Shown: positions 17,171 to 27,525 of the stretch, in pieces
Position numbering within the stretch: the stretch's first letter is position 1
Layout of the letters: the number at the start of each line of letters is the position of its first letter
Source: Oscillatoria princeps RMCB-10
GTDB taxonomy: Bacteria > Cyanobacteriota > Cyanobacteriia > Cyanobacteriales > Oscillatoriaceae
Assembly (NCBI GenBank): GCA_019359235.1
Contig: JAHHHT010000008.1
Location: forward strand, 248,001 to 312,000
Direction of reading: 5' to 3'
Length of the DNA: 64,000 nucleotides
Program-made: the position numbers and the translations under genes
Notes under the pieces: model-generated
What the model saw: the letters and a program-made list of their open reading frames with translations, nothing else
What the model was told of the DNA's origin: nothing
Database searches by the model: none

Positions 17171-19380
17171 AGCCGATGTTCTAGTTCCTTTTTGATTATT
17201 CCCAAAATTATGCTGGTAATCTTCAAGGGATAGCAGCTTCTAGAAAACTCTCGCCAAATTGCTCCGCAGCCGAGCCAGCGCGGGTTGCCGGCCCCCCACG
17301 CGCCCCGAACGGGCCTGCGACTCCCCGCCCTAGCCCCAAACGTCCCCGCCCGGGGTCTGTCACGGACAGGGACATTTTGCAACCCTGCCGCCAGGGAACG
17401 CACAGCGCCGCAATTATGCCATCCCAAATCAGCCCGGGCCAGCCCGACCGGTGTTTTAGTCTTGAGGGGTTTGAGAGCTTTGCGCTGCGCCACCTCAAAA
17501 CAAACCCTGTTTGCCCAGAGGACGCTCCCCGCTTCCTTGAGAGCCGTTGCTAGCTTGCGGAAGGATATCGCTCTGTGCTAAAGTTACTAGCTCCGCAGTT
17601 TCCAGTCCCCCCTGCTGTCGGGTGAGGATATTTCTCCCCTCGGTTTTGTGTTTATGCTGAGCAATTTTATACGATTTCTTCTTCAACCGCACGCTTCGCC
17701 ACTCGCCAATCCCGCCGCTCAGAGCCGGGCTAATCCAAGGATTCTTCCCTCGCGGTGTTCGCCTGAGCGTTAATCGCGCCCCCGAACCCCGCGCACCGGA
17801 TCGAGGTGGCTGACTCTGGGCGGTAGACAGCTAGCCCCGCCCCAGCAGGAAACAATTGCCGGCGGAGGCGGTAATTGGACAGGTTCTAGAGATTCTTTGA
17901 CCCGCCCGCCCCACTTTCACTTTCTTGACAAAATCTGAGCGTTATGTTAATGTCATATCGCTCAACTCCCAACATTTTCGCTCGCGGTTTAACCGGCCAA
18001 CTCGACAGCGGCCCAGGCCCATTCAGTTTTCATTCAGTTTCGCTTTTATGGGACTTTCCCGCTAGTGGGGAGTTTAATATATCGTTTGGCGAACTGCCTC
18101 TGAACTTAACCGGGGCCGGCAACAATAGCTCGCCGCTCGCAGGCCGTTTCACTGGGGCTAAATGTGCGCATAGCTTGCAGAGCGCTCCCGCCGTGACATC
18201 TGTTGCGTTTCCCTCGGCAAATGGCTGTATTCCGCCGGAGTGAAAAGCGCATTAACGGAATTAAAAATGTTCGCTCAAAGCCCCAGATGCCGCCTTCCCT
18301 TACCTGTTAGCGCCGTTAAATTGGGCCCTAGGGTTCGGTTCCGTCACGCTTTGCCATTGCCGCAAAGAGAGTGTCAAAATGGTGAGAGCCGGCCCAACGA
18401 GCAGCAAGCCGCACCCAACCGAACCGCCCAAAACGCGATTTTCGCTCTGGGAGAGGTGAAATCGGCCATCCGCTCTTGCCACAGGTGCCGGCAGCACGCT
18501 GCCGGCACCGCAACAGCCCCGACTCACCCGACTCATGAAGGCCCCAACCTCCGCCTCGGGGTTGGGGGTTGGCAACAGCAAGTGATTTATACTTTACTCA
18601 AGACAGTCACCCGAACCTGAAAACCAAAGGCGGGTGGCTGTTCTGAAAAGCTCAAGACAGTCATCTGAACCTGAGAACCAAAGGCGGGTGGCTGTCCCGG
18701 AAACTGCCACAAAGCCTGAAACTCTAAAGGATGAGTGGCCTTCAAGCTAGTTCAAGTGACTTCTTCTTAAAAGAAGGTGGCCAAGATCATGAACTTGGCT
18801 GTTGTGCTCGCGGGATTTGACTGTGGGCATTGGTTGATACGCCTTGGTTGAGAGAATCTCTCAGCTTATGTATTTGTTGGCAACTGTTAAAGGTTGTTAG
18901 CAAAAATGTATCGGTTAGCGTTTTTATGGCAAACTTGTGGTATGGGCTTTTTGCCTGTGGCCGGAGCCTGCCGGCCTTGGAGCGCGGGCCGGCTAGCCGG
19001 ATGCGGGCTTGCGGGCGTCCTTGTTGCGGCCAGAAAGCTGGCCATCAGGCGTAGAACGCCAAGGGTTGGCCCGGAAGCGGTGCTAAACGCCCGCTTTCCC
19101 CTCACCGCGCTCCCCCGAGCGGGTGTGGCTCGTTTGTGCGAGGCCAGTCCTAAAGGGCGGGTTTGCCAGCCATATCTGAAACTCCCAGATATCCCTCACT
19201 CAACCCGCCCAAGTTTCTAGACCGACACGATCCCAGCAATGGGAGTGGGTTTTGCGGGTTCCTGCATTCAAAAACCCGCACCTGATTTGTGTGTGGAGAG
19301 GCGCATACCCTGCCCTGCCTTTCCTCCTGCCGCGTTTTTCCCCTTCAGGAAAACGCGGGAGTTTCTGGGCGGCAAAACAG
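17171..19380. other. 2.2-kb intergenic region between pilB and grpE
   Basis: No reading frame here has a recognisable protein. A TTGACA at 17925-17930 is followed 17 bases later by TAATGT, a weak promoter candidate. There are two tandem hairpin repeats at 18597-18695 and a GGGGTTGGGGGTTGG-type palindrome near 18541-18571. I looked for a CIRCE element (TTAGCACTC and complement) and saw none. A long transcribed leader or small RNAs for the heat-shock genes is possible. Confidence 0.5.
18597..18695. repeat. Two tandem 45-base hairpin repeats, period 54
   Basis: Copies at 18597-18641 and 18651-18695 share CTCAAGACAGTCA and AACCAAAGGCGGGTGGCTGT with few differences. Within each copy, ACAGTCACCCG can pair with CGGGTGGCTGT (ACAGTCATCTG in copy 2, with weaker pairing). 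Confidence 0.8.
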
Positions 19381-20148
19381 ATGATGGACGAAGAAAAGCA
19401 GCTAGATAACACCCAAAGCCCAAAAGATAAGGCGACCGAAGGTTCAGAGTCAGTGGCCAGCGCCAGCGCCGCTGAGCCGGAACCTGTGCCCGGAGATTCT
19501 CAACCGCAAGCCACTGGAGGAGCCGCCGATCTCGAAGCCTATGCCGCCGCCTACGGCGCGAGCGAGCCCGCCGCCGCCTCTTCAGGCGCTGCTGATGCGT
19601 TTGCGCCTGCAGCCGAGCCAGCCGTAGTGGAAGCTCTGCTCCAGGAGATTGAGGGGCTGAAAGCCCAGCTGGAAGACTTTAGAAGTCAGTATGCCCGGCT
19701 GGCCGCAGATTTCGACAATTTCCGCAAGCGCACCGCCAAAGAAAAGGACGACATCGAGCTGCAGGTCAAGTGCTCTACCATCAAGGAACTGCTGCCAGTG
19801 GTGGATAATTTTGAGCGGGCTCGGGCGCAGATTAAGCCTCTAACCGACGGGGAAATGAATATTCACAAAAGCTACCAGAGCGTCTACAAGCAAATGGTAG
19901 ATTGCCTCAAACGCATCGGGGTGGCTCCCATGCGCCCGAAAGGCCTTGAATTCGACCCCAATCTCCACGAGGCGGTGATGCGCGAAGCCACAGACGAACA
20001 GCCCGAAGACACTGTCCTGGAAGAGCTAGTGCCCGGTTACACGCTCGGCGATCGCGTCCTGCGCCACGCCCTGGTGAAAGTGGCTGCGGCTCCAGAACCG
20101 GCGGCTGCGCCGGTGGAAAGCAGCCCGGAGGAGGTGGCGCAAAGCTGA
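19381..20148 (+). CDS. grpE: Nucleotide exchange factor GrpE
   Basis: DnaK co-chaperone that releases ADP. The start at ATG 19381 ([10 protein letters not shown]) gives 255 residues; the open frame runs further upstream but with no GrpE likeness. An acidic Ala-rich tail (1-80) is followed by the long dimerisation helix ([20 protein letters not shown], then [12 protein letters not shown]) and the beta-domain ending in the signature region ([17 protein letters not shown], then [20 protein letters not shown]). It is followed by dnaK after 137 bases, in the conserved order grpE-dnaK-dnaJ. Confidence 0.95.
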   Translation: MMDEEKQLDNTQSPKDKATEGSESVASASAAEPEPVPGDSQPQATGGAADLEAYAAAYGASEPAAASSGAADAFAPAAEPAVVEALLQEIEGLKAQLEDFRSQYARLAADFDNFRKRTAKEKDDIELQVKCSTIKELLPVVDNFERARAQIKPLTDGEMNIHKSYQSVYKQMVDCLKRIGVAPMRPKGLEFDPNLHEAVMREATDEQPEDTVLEELVPGYTLGDRVLRHALVKVAAAPEPAAAPVESSPEEVAQS

Positions 20149-20285
20149 GGGGTGCCGCCCCCCCCCGACGCCCAAATTGTAAAGATTTAGCCTGCGGGCG
20201 ATCGGAATTCGCTTTAATTGCGGAATACTCCCAATAGACGGATTCCAAAGACATTCAATTTTTTTGAAATTCACCGCCACAAGCT

Positions 20286-22139
20286 ATGGGAAAAGTCATT
20301 GGCATTGACCTGGGCACAACCAACAGTTGTGTTGCTGTTTTAGAAGGCGGTAAACCCATCGTCATTACCAACTCGGAGGGGGGGCGAACCACCCCGAGCG
20401 TGGTGGGGTTTGGCAAGGGTGACGAGCGCTTAATCGGTCAGACGGCCAAACGGCAGTCCGTTACTAATGCTGAAAATACGGTTTACAGCATTAAGCGATT
20501 TATAGGCCGGCGCTGGGAAGACACCGAAGAAGAGCGGTCTCGGGTTCCCTATACCTGCGTCAAAGGCAGAGACAGCACCGTTGACGTTCAGATTCGAGAC
20601 CGCACCTACACCCCCCAAGAAATATCCGCCATGCTCCTGCAAAAACTCAAGCAGGATGCTGAAAATTATCTGGGCGAGCCGGTGCATCAAGCTGTGATCA
20701 CGGTGCCGGCCTACTTCACTGACGCCCAGCGTCAAGCCACTAAAGACGCCGGCACGATCGCCGGCTTGGAAGTGCTGCGCATCGTCAATGAACCTACGGC
20801 AGCCTCTCTGTCCTACGGCTTGGACAAGCAAGACCAAGAGCAAACCGTACTTGTGTTTGACTTGGGCGGCGGCACCTTCGATGTCTCCGTGCTGCAACTG
20901 GGCGATGGCGTGTTTGAAGTCAAATCCACCTCCGGCAACAACCACCTGGGCGGAGATGACTTTGACAACTATTTGGTTCACTGGATGGCTTACAACTTCT
21001 ACCAAATTGAGGGCATTGACCTGTCGCAAGACAAAATGGCCCTCCAGCGCATCCGGGAAGCCGCCGAAAAGGCAAAAATTGAACTGTCCTCCGCTACCTC
21101 TACTACGGTGAACCTGCCTTTCATCAGCGCTGACGAAACCGGCCCCAAACATCTGGAAATGGAGGTGACTCGCTCCCAGTTTGAAGAACTGGTGAAACCG
21201 CTGGTGGACTGCATCATCGAGCCGGTTTCTCTGGCTCTCAAGGACGCCAATCTCGCGCCAGAGGACATTGACCGGATTATTTTGGTGGGCGGCTCGACCC
21301 GCATCCCGGCAGTGCAAGCGGCTATTAGTAAGTATTTTGGCGGCAAAACTCCAGATCGCTCGGTGAATCCCGATGAAGCTGTGGCCCTGGGAGCCGCTAT
21401 TCAAGCCGGTGTCCTCGGGGGTGAGGTGCAAGATTTGCTGCTGCTCGACGTGACTCCCCTGTCTCTGGGCATCGAAACCCTGGGCGAGGTGTTTACGAAA
21501 ATCATCGAGCGCAATACCACTATCCCCACCAGCAAGTCCCAGATGTTTTCTACGGCAACCGACGGGCAGCGAACCGTGGAAATCCACGTCCTCCAAGGCG
21601 AGCGGGCAATGGCTAGCGACAATAAGAGTCTCGGCAAGTTCCTGCTCACCGGCATCCCCCCCGCACCGCGCGGCGTTCCCCAAATTGAAGTGGTCTTTGA
21701 GATCGACGCCAATGGCATCCTCAAAGTCTCCGCTCAAGATAAAGGCACCGGTCGGGAGCAAAGTATCCAAATTACCAACACCGGCGGGCTGAGCGAATCC
21801 GAAGTGGAGCAAATGCGGCGCTCGGCAGAACTCTATGCAGAAGTTGACCGCAAGCGCCGGCAAGTCGCGGAACTCAAAAACCAAGCGGATAGCCTATTCT
21901 ATAATTATGAAGCTACTCTAAAAGAGAATGCCGAACTGGTCAGTGACTCACTCAAGGCTGAACTCTCCCAGCAAGCTGAGGAGTTACGGGCGGCGCTCCA
22001 GGCCGATTCTCTGACGGTGGAGGAAATGAGGCAGTACATTGATGCCTTCCAAACAACCCTTTTCTCCATTGGCACTGCGGTGTATCAGGGAGCGAGCAGT
22101 TCTGCCGACGATCTGGCAGAGGCTGCCGGTGGCGGCTGA
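20286..22139 (+). CDS. dnaK: Hsp70 chaperone DnaK (DnaK1-like)
   Basis: ATP-dependent chaperone. The nucleotide-binding domain (about 1-385) has [28 protein letters not shown] and [13 protein letters not shown], followed by the linker [15 protein letters not shown] and the substrate-binding domain. 617 residues, with a short C-terminal lid. The stretch [19 protein letters not shown] resembles cyanobacterial DnaK1 more than DnaK2; that subtype call rests on remembered sequences. Position 28 (with MGK as 1-3) is the usual bacterial/plastid Hsp70 start. Confidence 0.95.
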   Translation: MGKVIGIDLGTTNSCVAVLEGGKPIVITNSEGGRTTPSVVGFGKGDERLIGQTAKRQSVTNAENTVYSIKRFIGRRWEDTEEERSRVPYTCVKGRDSTVDVQIRDRTYTPQEISAMLLQKLKQDAENYLGEPVHQAVITVPAYFTDAQRQATKDAGTIAGLEVLRIVNEPTAASLSYGLDKQDQEQTVLVFDLGGGTFDVSVLQLGDGVFEVKSTSGNNHLGGDDFDNYLVHWMAYNFYQIEGIDLSQDKMALQRIREAAEKAKIELSSATSTTVNLPFISADETGPKHLEMEVTRSQFEELVKPLVDCIIEPVSLALKDANLAPEDIDRIILVGGSTRIPAVQAAISKYFGGKTPDRSVNPDEAVALGAAIQAGVLGGEVQDLLLLDVTPLSLGIETLGEVFTKIIERNTTIPTSKSQMFSTATDGQRTVEIHVLQGERAMASDNKSLGKFLLTGIPPAPRGVPQIEVVFEIDANGILKVSAQDKGTGREQSIQITNTGGLSESEVEQMRRSAELYAEVDRKRRQVAELKNQADSLFYNYEATLKENAELVSDSLKAELSQQAEELRAALQADSLTVEEMRQYIDAFQTTLFSIGTAVYQGASSSADDLAEAAGGG

Positions 22140-22486
22140 CCGGCACAAAATTTTTATTTTTTGGCCCGGCACCTGAACCGCTCGCAGCCCTCAACCCCTG
22201 CCCTCAGCACGCAAGTTGCCCCTCTCCTCGAAGGGAAGATGGGTAACATTAAAACTGCACAATATACAAAAGCAGTAAACTGATTGCCCCCTGAAAAACA
22301 TGATTTGTGGCTCTCCCGGAGCGAGGGAATAAGGAAAATTTATAGTATGGAAGGCGGTCGGGAGAAGGCATTTCCGGTGCCGGGTGCCCCATGCCCCACG
22401 CCCGCCAAAAAAGCCTGTTTTCCACCCCCTGTCAGGGAGAGCCGATCTGTCTAGTTTCTGTTGTTTATCCCTACCAAAAGCGCTCT
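22140..22486. other. dnaK-dnaJ intergenic region
   Basis: About 350 bases without a gene, containing a CTCCCGGAGCGAGGGAATAAG stretch. No clear promoter or terminator was read. Confidence 0.4.
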
Positions 22487-23617
22487 ATGGCCCGCGACTA
22501 CTATGAAATTCTCGGTGTCTCTCGCGACGCGGACAAGGAGGAAATTAAGCGCGTCTTCCGTCGCTTAGCCCGCAAGTATCACCCTGATGTCAATAAGGAA
22601 GAAGGGGCAGAGGACCGGTTTAAGGAAATCAATCGCGCCTACGAAGTCCTCTCAGACCCAGAGTTGCGCAGCCGCTATGACCGCTTTGGTGAGGCCGGCG
22701 TGTCTGCAGGCGCTGGAGTCGGGGCGGCGGGCTTCCAAGATTTCAGCGAGGGCTTCGCCGACATCTTTGAAAGCTTCTTCAGCGGCTTCGCCGGCGGCGC
22801 AGGCCAAACGGGCCGGCGGCGCAGTGGCCCCGTGCGGGGCGACGACCTGCGGCTGGACCTGAGGCTGGACTTCCGCGAAGCCGTCTTTGGTGGGGAAAAG
22901 GAAATCCGCATCAGCCACCTGGAAACCTGTGAGGTCTGCACCGGCACCGGCGCAAAACCGGGCACCCGCCCCCGCACTTGCCCCACCTGCACCGGCACGG
23001 GGCAGGTCCGCCGCGCCACTCGCACCCCCTTCGGCAGCTTCACCCAAGTGTCGGTCTGCCCCACTTGCAACGGCACCGGTCAGGTGATAGAAGACAAGTG
23101 TGACTCTTGCGGCGGCAAGGGTCAAAAACAAGAAACCAAAAAACTGAAAATTACTGTGCCCGCAGGGGTTGACAGCGGCACCCGCCTGCGCGTCTCCAAT
23201 GAGGGCGATGCCGGTGTGCGCGGCGGGCCCGCCGGCGACCTCTACGTCTATTTGTTTGTTAATGAAGACTCGGAATTTCACCGCGACGGGATCAATATCC
23301 TCTCCGATGTCAAGATTAGCTACCTGCAGGCCATCTTGGGCTGCCGCCTGGAAGTGAATACCGTGGAAGGGCCGGCAGAACTGATGATTCCGCCCGGAAC
23401 TCAGCCCAGTACGGTTCTCACCCTGGAAAATAAAGGAGTCCCCCGCCTCGGCAACCCCGTCAGTCGCGGCGACCACTTGATTACCATTTTGGTGGACATT
23501 CCCACTCGCCTCACCCCAGAAGAGCGCACCCTCCTGGAACAGCTCGCTAAGATTAAAGGTGAGCGCATCGGCAAAGGTGGCATAGAAGGATTTTTGGGAG
23601 GGCTTTTTCGCGGATGA
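22487..23617 (+). CDS. dnaJ: Hsp40 co-chaperone DnaJ
   Basis: Starting at ATG 22487 ([16 protein letters not shown]) gives 376 residues. The J domain has the HPD motif (YHPDVN), followed by a Gly/Phe-rich region and four zinc-binding repeats ([32 protein letters not shown]), then the C-terminal substrate-binding domain. Stimulates DnaK ATPase activity. The stop codon overlaps the next ATG by four bases, so it is the head of a coupled dnaJ-tusA-rsgA run. Confidence 0.95.
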   Translation: MARDYYEILGVSRDADKEEIKRVFRRLARKYHPDVNKEEGAEDRFKEINRAYEVLSDPELRSRYDRFGEAGVSAGAGVGAAGFQDFSEGFADIFESFFSGFAGGAGQTGRRRSGPVRGDDLRLDLRLDFREAVFGGEKEIRISHLETCEVCTGTGAKPGTRPRTCPTCTGTGQVRRATRTPFGSFTQVSVCPTCNGTGQVIEDKCDSCGGKGQKQETKKLKITVPAGVDSGTRLRVSNEGDAGVRGGPAGDLYVYLFVNEDSEFHRDGINILSDVKISYLQAILGCRLEVNTVEGPAELMIPPGTQPSTVLTLENKGVPRLGNPVSRGDHLITILVDIPTRLTPEERTLLEQLAKIKGERIGKGGIEGFLGGLFRG

Positions 23618-23862
23618 GTAACACCACTACTGACGCCCAGCTCGACTTGCGCGGCACTCCTTGCCCGATTAACTTCGTGCGCACTAAGTTGCGCTTGGAA
23701 AAAATGTCCCCCGGGCAGCTGCTGGAAGTGTGGCTCGACCCGGGCGAGCCGATTGAGCAGGTTCCGGACAGTTTGAGGATGGAAGGTTACGGCATTGAGG
23801 AAATTGAGGACCGCACCGGCTTCTTTTCCCTGAAGGTTCGCCGCCCTCTCCCACCGGCATGA
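23614..23862 (+). CDS. TusA-family sulfurtransferase-like protein
   Basis: An 82-residue TusA/SirA fold protein with the family motif [17 protein letters not shown], including the active-site Cys17-Pro18. Members pass persulfide sulfur in tRNA thiolation or related pathways; which applies here is unknown. The ATG overlaps the dnaJ stop and its own stop overlaps the rsgA start (ATGA junctions), an arrangement I recall in other cyanobacteria. Confidence 0.88.
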   Translation: MSNTTTDAQLDLRGTPCPINFVRTKLRLEKMSPGQLLEVWLDPGEPIEQVPDSLRMEGYGIEEIEDRTGFFSLKVRRPLPPA

Positions 23863-24983
23863 TTTCAGCGGCGGAAGAACCCAACCCCACCGGCGACGCC
23901 CAGCCCCTGTTGGGCACTGTCCTCGCTGTTCAAGCGAATTATTACCGGGTGCGGCTGGACTCTTTTGCAGAGCGCCGCATGGCGTCTGGATCGGGGGACG
24001 GTGTTGCATTGCTTTCTTCCCCTAATCTCCTGTGCACCCGCCGGGCGCGGCTGAAAAAAATTGGCCAGCAGGTGATGGTGGGCGACCGGGTGGTGGTGGA
24101 AGAGCCGGACTGGGCGGGCGGGCGCGGGGCAATTTCTGAGGTTTTGCCCCGGGACACGGAACTCGACCGGCCTTCTGTGGCCAATGCCAATCAAATCCTG
24201 CTGGTGTTCGCTCTGGCGGAACCGGAGCTTGACCCTTACCAGCTGAGCCGGTTTTTGCTGAAGGGGGAGTCCACCGGCTTGTCTGTGTGTTTGTGTTTGA
24301 ATAAGAGCGATTTGGTTGCGGAGCAGCTCCAGTGCGAATGGCACCGGCGTCTGGGTGAGTGGGGCTACGCGCCGGTGTTCGTCAGCGTCCGCACCGGCAC
24401 GGGGTTGGAGGAACTCGGCAAGCTGCTGGCGGATAAAATTACGGTGGTTGCCGGCCCGTCTGGTGTGGGGAAGTCGAGTATTATAAATGATTTGATTCCT
24501 GGTGTCAACCTCCGGGTGGGAGAAGTTTCGGGAAAACTCAGCCGGGGGCGTCACACGACGCGCCATGTGGAGCTGTTTGAGCTTCCGGGAGGGGGGTTGC
24601 TGGCGGACACTCCGGGGTTCAACCAGCCGGATTTGCAGTGTGCGCCGGCGGATTTGGTGGGGTATTTTCCGGAGGGGAGGCGGGGATTGGCTGGGGGAAG
24701 CTGTCAGTTTAGTGACTGTTTGCACCGGGATGAGCCGAACTGTGCGGTGCGGGGGGAGTGGGAGCGCTACGAGCACTATTTGGAGTGTTTGGATGAGGCG
24801 GTGGCGCGGGAGGAGGCTTTGCTGGAGTTGGGGGATGCGGAGTCGAGTTTTAAGGTGAAGATGAATAGAGCCGGTGAGCGCCGGTATGAGCCTAAGTTGG
24901 ACAGTAAGAAGTATCGCCGGTCTTCTCGTCGGGTTGAGCATCAAAAGTTGCAGGAGTTTGAGGAGGATTTGGAGGAGGTTTGA
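23859..24983 (+). CDS. rsgA: Ribosome small-subunit biogenesis GTPase RsgA
   Basis: Circularly permuted GTPase that acts in late 30S maturation. An N-terminal OB fold (about 15-85) is followed by G4 LNKSDLV, then G1 GPSGVGKSSIIN near residue 200 and G3 ADTPGFNQ. A zinc site at about 282-296 (CQFSDCLHRDEPNC) completes the family pattern. 374 residues. It is the last gene of the dnaJ-tusA-rsgA run. Confidence 0.95.
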   Translation: MISAAEEPNPTGDAQPLLGTVLAVQANYYRVRLDSFAERRMASGSGDGVALLSSPNLLCTRRARLKKIGQQVMVGDRVVVEEPDWAGGRGAISEVLPRDTELDRPSVANANQILLVFALAEPELDPYQLSRFLLKGESTGLSVCLCLNKSDLVAEQLQCEWHRRLGEWGYAPVFVSVRTGTGLEELGKLLADKITVVAGPSGVGKSSIINDLIPGVNLRVGEVSGKLSRGRHTTRHVELFELPGGGLLADTPGFNQPDLQCAPADLVGYFPEGRRGLAGGSCQFSDCLHRDEPNCAVRGEWERYEHYLECLDEAVAREEALLELGDAESSFKVKMNRAGERRYEPKLDSKKYRRSSRRVEHQKLQEFEEDLEEV

Positions 24984-25014
24984 TTTGGAACCTTCTGACG
25001 AGCGCTTTTTGGCC

Positions 25015-25078
25015 AGAAACCGGGTTTCTTCTGCAGCTGAGTTTTCCCGCTTTCCCACCATAAGAAACCCGGTTTCTT
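25015..25078. repeat. AGAAACCGGGTTTCTT palindromic repeat pair
   Basis: AGAAACCGGGTTTCTT at 25015-25030 and AAGAAACCCGGTTTCTT at 25062-25078 form a long hairpin between the convergent rsgA and STAND genes. It may serve as a two-way terminator. The same core occurs at 7084-7117 and 50703-50803. Confidence 0.8.
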
Positions 25079-25103
25079 GTAACTTCACTTTTTGGCCTCA
25101 CTC

Positions 25104-26477
25104 CTACAGAGATTTGTCCCTCACATATTCTTTAATTACAGCTTGAAGCGTAAAGTACGGTTCGCCCTTCTCTGCAGTTTTTTCAATTAAACAGCGTCTC
25201 GACAAAGACTGGATCGCCTTCAAAAAATCCGAGTGAGAGAAGGTGAACTCAGCCGGTTTTCGGGTGAGCTGCAACCCTAGGTGACTGGCCAACCATAACA
25301 TGATTAATTTTTCCGATTCGGACAAGCGCTGATAGTGTTCCAGCAAGAGCGAATCTAAATCTCCTAAAAACGGGGTGGGGCAAGATAAAAATTGAGCAAC
25401 GCTACCGTTAAACAGCTGGACAATAGTCGTGGCGATTATCTTTAACCACGAAGGGTTGCCGGCGTACAGGTCAATGAGTTCTGGCCATTTATCTTCATCA
25501 GTCAATCCCCTTTCTTGTAAGATTTCCCGCGCCGAGTTTCCTAACCCGTTCATCTGTAAGGTTCGGCAGTGCCGGTTTTCCGCTTCTAAGGTAGCAATTT
25601 CTATAGGGTTTTCCCAACTGAGCAGTAGCAAGCAACTCTTGTGGGGGTTTACAGCCAGCTGCTTGAGCAATTTGCCATAATGCCGGTACTCGGGAAGGTA
25701 GGTGCCGGCTAATTCCCCACGGCTAAAAGTTTCTTGGAGATCGTCGAGTATTATCAGGCAGCGATGGGCGGACAAATAGTCAATCAGGGATGGCAATTGA
25801 GTTTCTTGATGTTGAGAGCAAAACTCCATTAAATTTGTGGTGAGGGATTCCAGCGTTGGAAATTTCTGATGGCTGCGCCAGACAATCAGATCGAAGTTCT
25901 GCTTAATTTGTTCGACGAGTTCCAGTGCCAGGGAAGTTTTGCCAATACCGGACAATCCTATTAAGGTGACAGTGCGGATATTTTCTTCTAAGACCCACTG
26001 TTTTAGGGTGGTGAGTTCCTCGGTGCGCTCGCAGAAGGGATGAGCGCGTTCTGGTGCATCGGTTAGATCGTGGCGCTGTTTGGCTTGAACTTTGTCTGGG
26101 TTACTGGTAGAGGGCGAGCGCTCGTTGGGCGTGCCCGCAGAAGTCTGACTTTCCCTACAAACATTGATGTTGCCTTGAAAAACATTACTGTGTACGCAAT
26201 CACCAACAATGGAAGCGCCAATATGATACCGTTCCATCGCAGATCGGAAGTTTGATTTACTAACTTTTTCGTTTAATTCTTCTGATAGCATATCCCATAA
26301 AGCGATCGCAGCTTTTTTGACGTTGGCTTCGCTACAGCGATAAGTCTGAGCAATTTCTTTGTACCGTTGACTGTCCCAAACCCCCAGTAATACCGCTTGT
26401 TGCAGGTTGGTTAGGTGTTTTCCCTTATTGGACAGAACTAACTCATCGACCCATTGCAGGACTTCTTGGACATCCAT
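25104..26477 (-). CDS. STAND-class ATPase with vMAP N-terminal helix-turn-helix domain
   Basis: Starting at MDVQEVL (26477) matches the vWA-MoxR-associated-protein N-terminal domain of cyanobacteria (LQWVDELVLSNKGKHLTNLQ, then RYKEIAQTY). A further Met at 26534 is possible but lies beyond the direct repeats. An NB-ARC-type ATPase follows: Walker A LIGLSGIGKTSLAL near residue 175, Walker B CLIILDDLQE, a sensor-like LLLLSWENP and a winged-helix region (about 390-457). No C-terminal WD40 or TPR sensor is present, so it is a short form. Such proteins act as signal-responsive switches. It is divergent from the diiron oxidase operon. Confidence 0.85.
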   Translation of the reverse strand: MDVQEVLQWVDELVLSNKGKHLTNLQQAVLLGVWDSQRYKEIAQTYRCSEANVKKAAIALWDMLSEELNEKVSKSNFRSAMERYHIGASIVGDCVHSNVFQGNINVCRESQTSAGTPNERSPSTSNPDKVQAKQRHDLTDAPERAHPFCERTEELTTLKQWVLEENIRTVTLIGLSGIGKTSLALELVEQIKQNFDLIVWRSHQKFPTLESLTTNLMEFCSQHQETQLPSLIDYLSAHRCLIILDDLQETFSRGELAGTYLPEYRHYGKLLKQLAVNPHKSCLLLLSWENPIEIATLEAENRHCRTLQMNGLGNSAREILQERGLTDEDKWPELIDLYAGNPSWLKIIATTIVQLFNGSVAQFLSCPTPFLGDLDSLLLEHYQRLSESEKLIMLWLASHLGLQLTRKPAEFTFSHSDFLKAIQSLSRRCLIEKTAEKGEPYFTLQAVIKEYVRDKSL

Positions 26478-26507
26478 AGGCGAGTTATTGCGTAGTTTTA
26501 CGGAGAT

Positions 26508-26564
26508 TATACTACTTTTTTCACCTTTTGTCAACTTTGGGTACTAAAGTATACTTTTTTCACC
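26508..26564. promoter_or_regulatory. Direct repeats in the divergent promoter region, possible operator
   Basis: TATACTACTTTTTTCACC and GTATACTTTTTTCACC lie at about 26508-26525 and 26549-26564, spaced about four helical turns apart. They are just upstream of the STAND gene start and face the oxidase operon. A regulator site is inferred from repetition only. Confidence 0.45.
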
Positions 26565-26748
26565 GATTTGCGATAAAAAAGTTTTTCTCAAAGTTTATCC
26601 TAAGTTATCCCTTTTACCACTAGCATAATCACCCAGCCGGCTTACAATAAAAACAGCCAAAACAATTCTACGAACTAGCGGCAAAGCAACTTAGGATTTG
26701 CGCTTTAAGTCATCTACGTCTTTGGTCGGCACTTATGAGGTTAATGCT

Positions 26749-27525
26749 ATGAGTTTTGCTGACTTTAACCAGGCGTTAATAACACTTGAGAGAAATTCAA
26801 GCCAAAACCCAACAACTACGGTGAGTTTTCAGATGTTTATTCGCAACAGAGTTGAAATACTTAAATCTTCTGATGTTCGATTTCACTTAGACCACATAAC
26901 AGAAAAATTAGCATTTCGTATCCTTGCTCATCCATTAGTTGATGTGATGAGTAACTTAGAGATAGCAAAGTTTGTTGTTGGTCAATATTTGCATTTTGCT
27001 GCCGAAATACCGCGTATTACTGGTTTACGTTATGGTTTATGCCATGATGAAAAAATTCGCCGGAGTCTGTTATCTGTGATGAGTGAAGAAGATGGCTATT
27101 ATCCCGAAGCAAAAGTGCATCAACAAAGCCATTATTCTCTGGCTAAACTTACGGCTGAGTCATTAGGTGTAGAAATTGAGCCAGCAATTCATGTAGGTAC
27201 TGCTATTTTGCTTGCAGCATTAGAAATGGAATATAGGTCAAGCCTTATTTCAGGTCTAGCTTCAAGCTATGCTCGTGAGGGTCTTTATCCCAAACTGATG
27301 CCTAAAATTTCTAAGCAGCTTTCTCTAGCTTGCTCTTCTGTAAACCCAATTTTTTTTGATGTTCATGCTGTCGGCGATATCGAACATTCGCAAGCTGCTC
27401 TTGAATGTATTTGTGAACTTTGCTCTGCTGAGGATTTACCCAAAGTGGAGAAGTCCGTTTATTTGGGATTAGGAGCTTTATTGTCTTGGTATGACTCGCT
27501 TTATATGGAGGTAAAATGTCAGTAA
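26749..27525 (+). CDS. Heme-oxygenase-like diiron oxidase family protein
   Basis: A 258-residue all-helical protein with the layout of iron-containing redox enzymes of the heme-oxygenase-like fold. The motifs are MSEEDGYYPEAKVHQQSHYS, then ALEMEYRSSLISGLASSYA, then FFDVHAVGDIEHSQAAL with the H-x3-D-x2-H arrangement of metal ligands. Characterised relatives oxidise amino acids or fatty acids (for example BesC, UndA, SznF), usually cleaving C-C or hydroxylating N. The substrate here is unknown. ATG 26749 is preferred over 26698, with GAGG nine bases upstream. Base composition is clearly more AT-rich than most neighbours, suggesting transfer. It overlaps the next gene by ten bases. Confidence 0.78.
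   Translation: MSFADFNQALITLERNSSQNPTTTVSFQMFIRNRVEILKSSDVRFHLDHITEKLAFRILAHPLVDVMSNLEIAKFVVGQYLHFAAEIPRITGLRYGLCHDEKIRRSLLSVMSEEDGYYPEAKVHQQSHYSLAKLTAESLGVEIEPAIHVGTAILLAALEMEYRSSLISGLASSYAREGLYPKLMPKISKQLSLACSSVNPIFFDVHAVGDIEHSQAALECICELCSAEDLPKVEKSVYLGLGALLSWYDSLYMEVKCQ

Noticed and set aside
17171-19380. Open frames in the pilB-grpE gap as genes
   Set aside because: Their translations are Arg/Pro/Ala-rich with no recognisable motif, ribosome-binding site or family likeness.
17900-19380. CIRCE element for heat-shock control of grpE
   Set aside because: No TTAGCACTC-N9-GAGTGCTAA or close variant was seen.
20430-21884. Long minus-strand frame opposite dnaK
   Set aside because: An antisense shadow of a conserved codon-biased gene; common for dnaK and without independent support.
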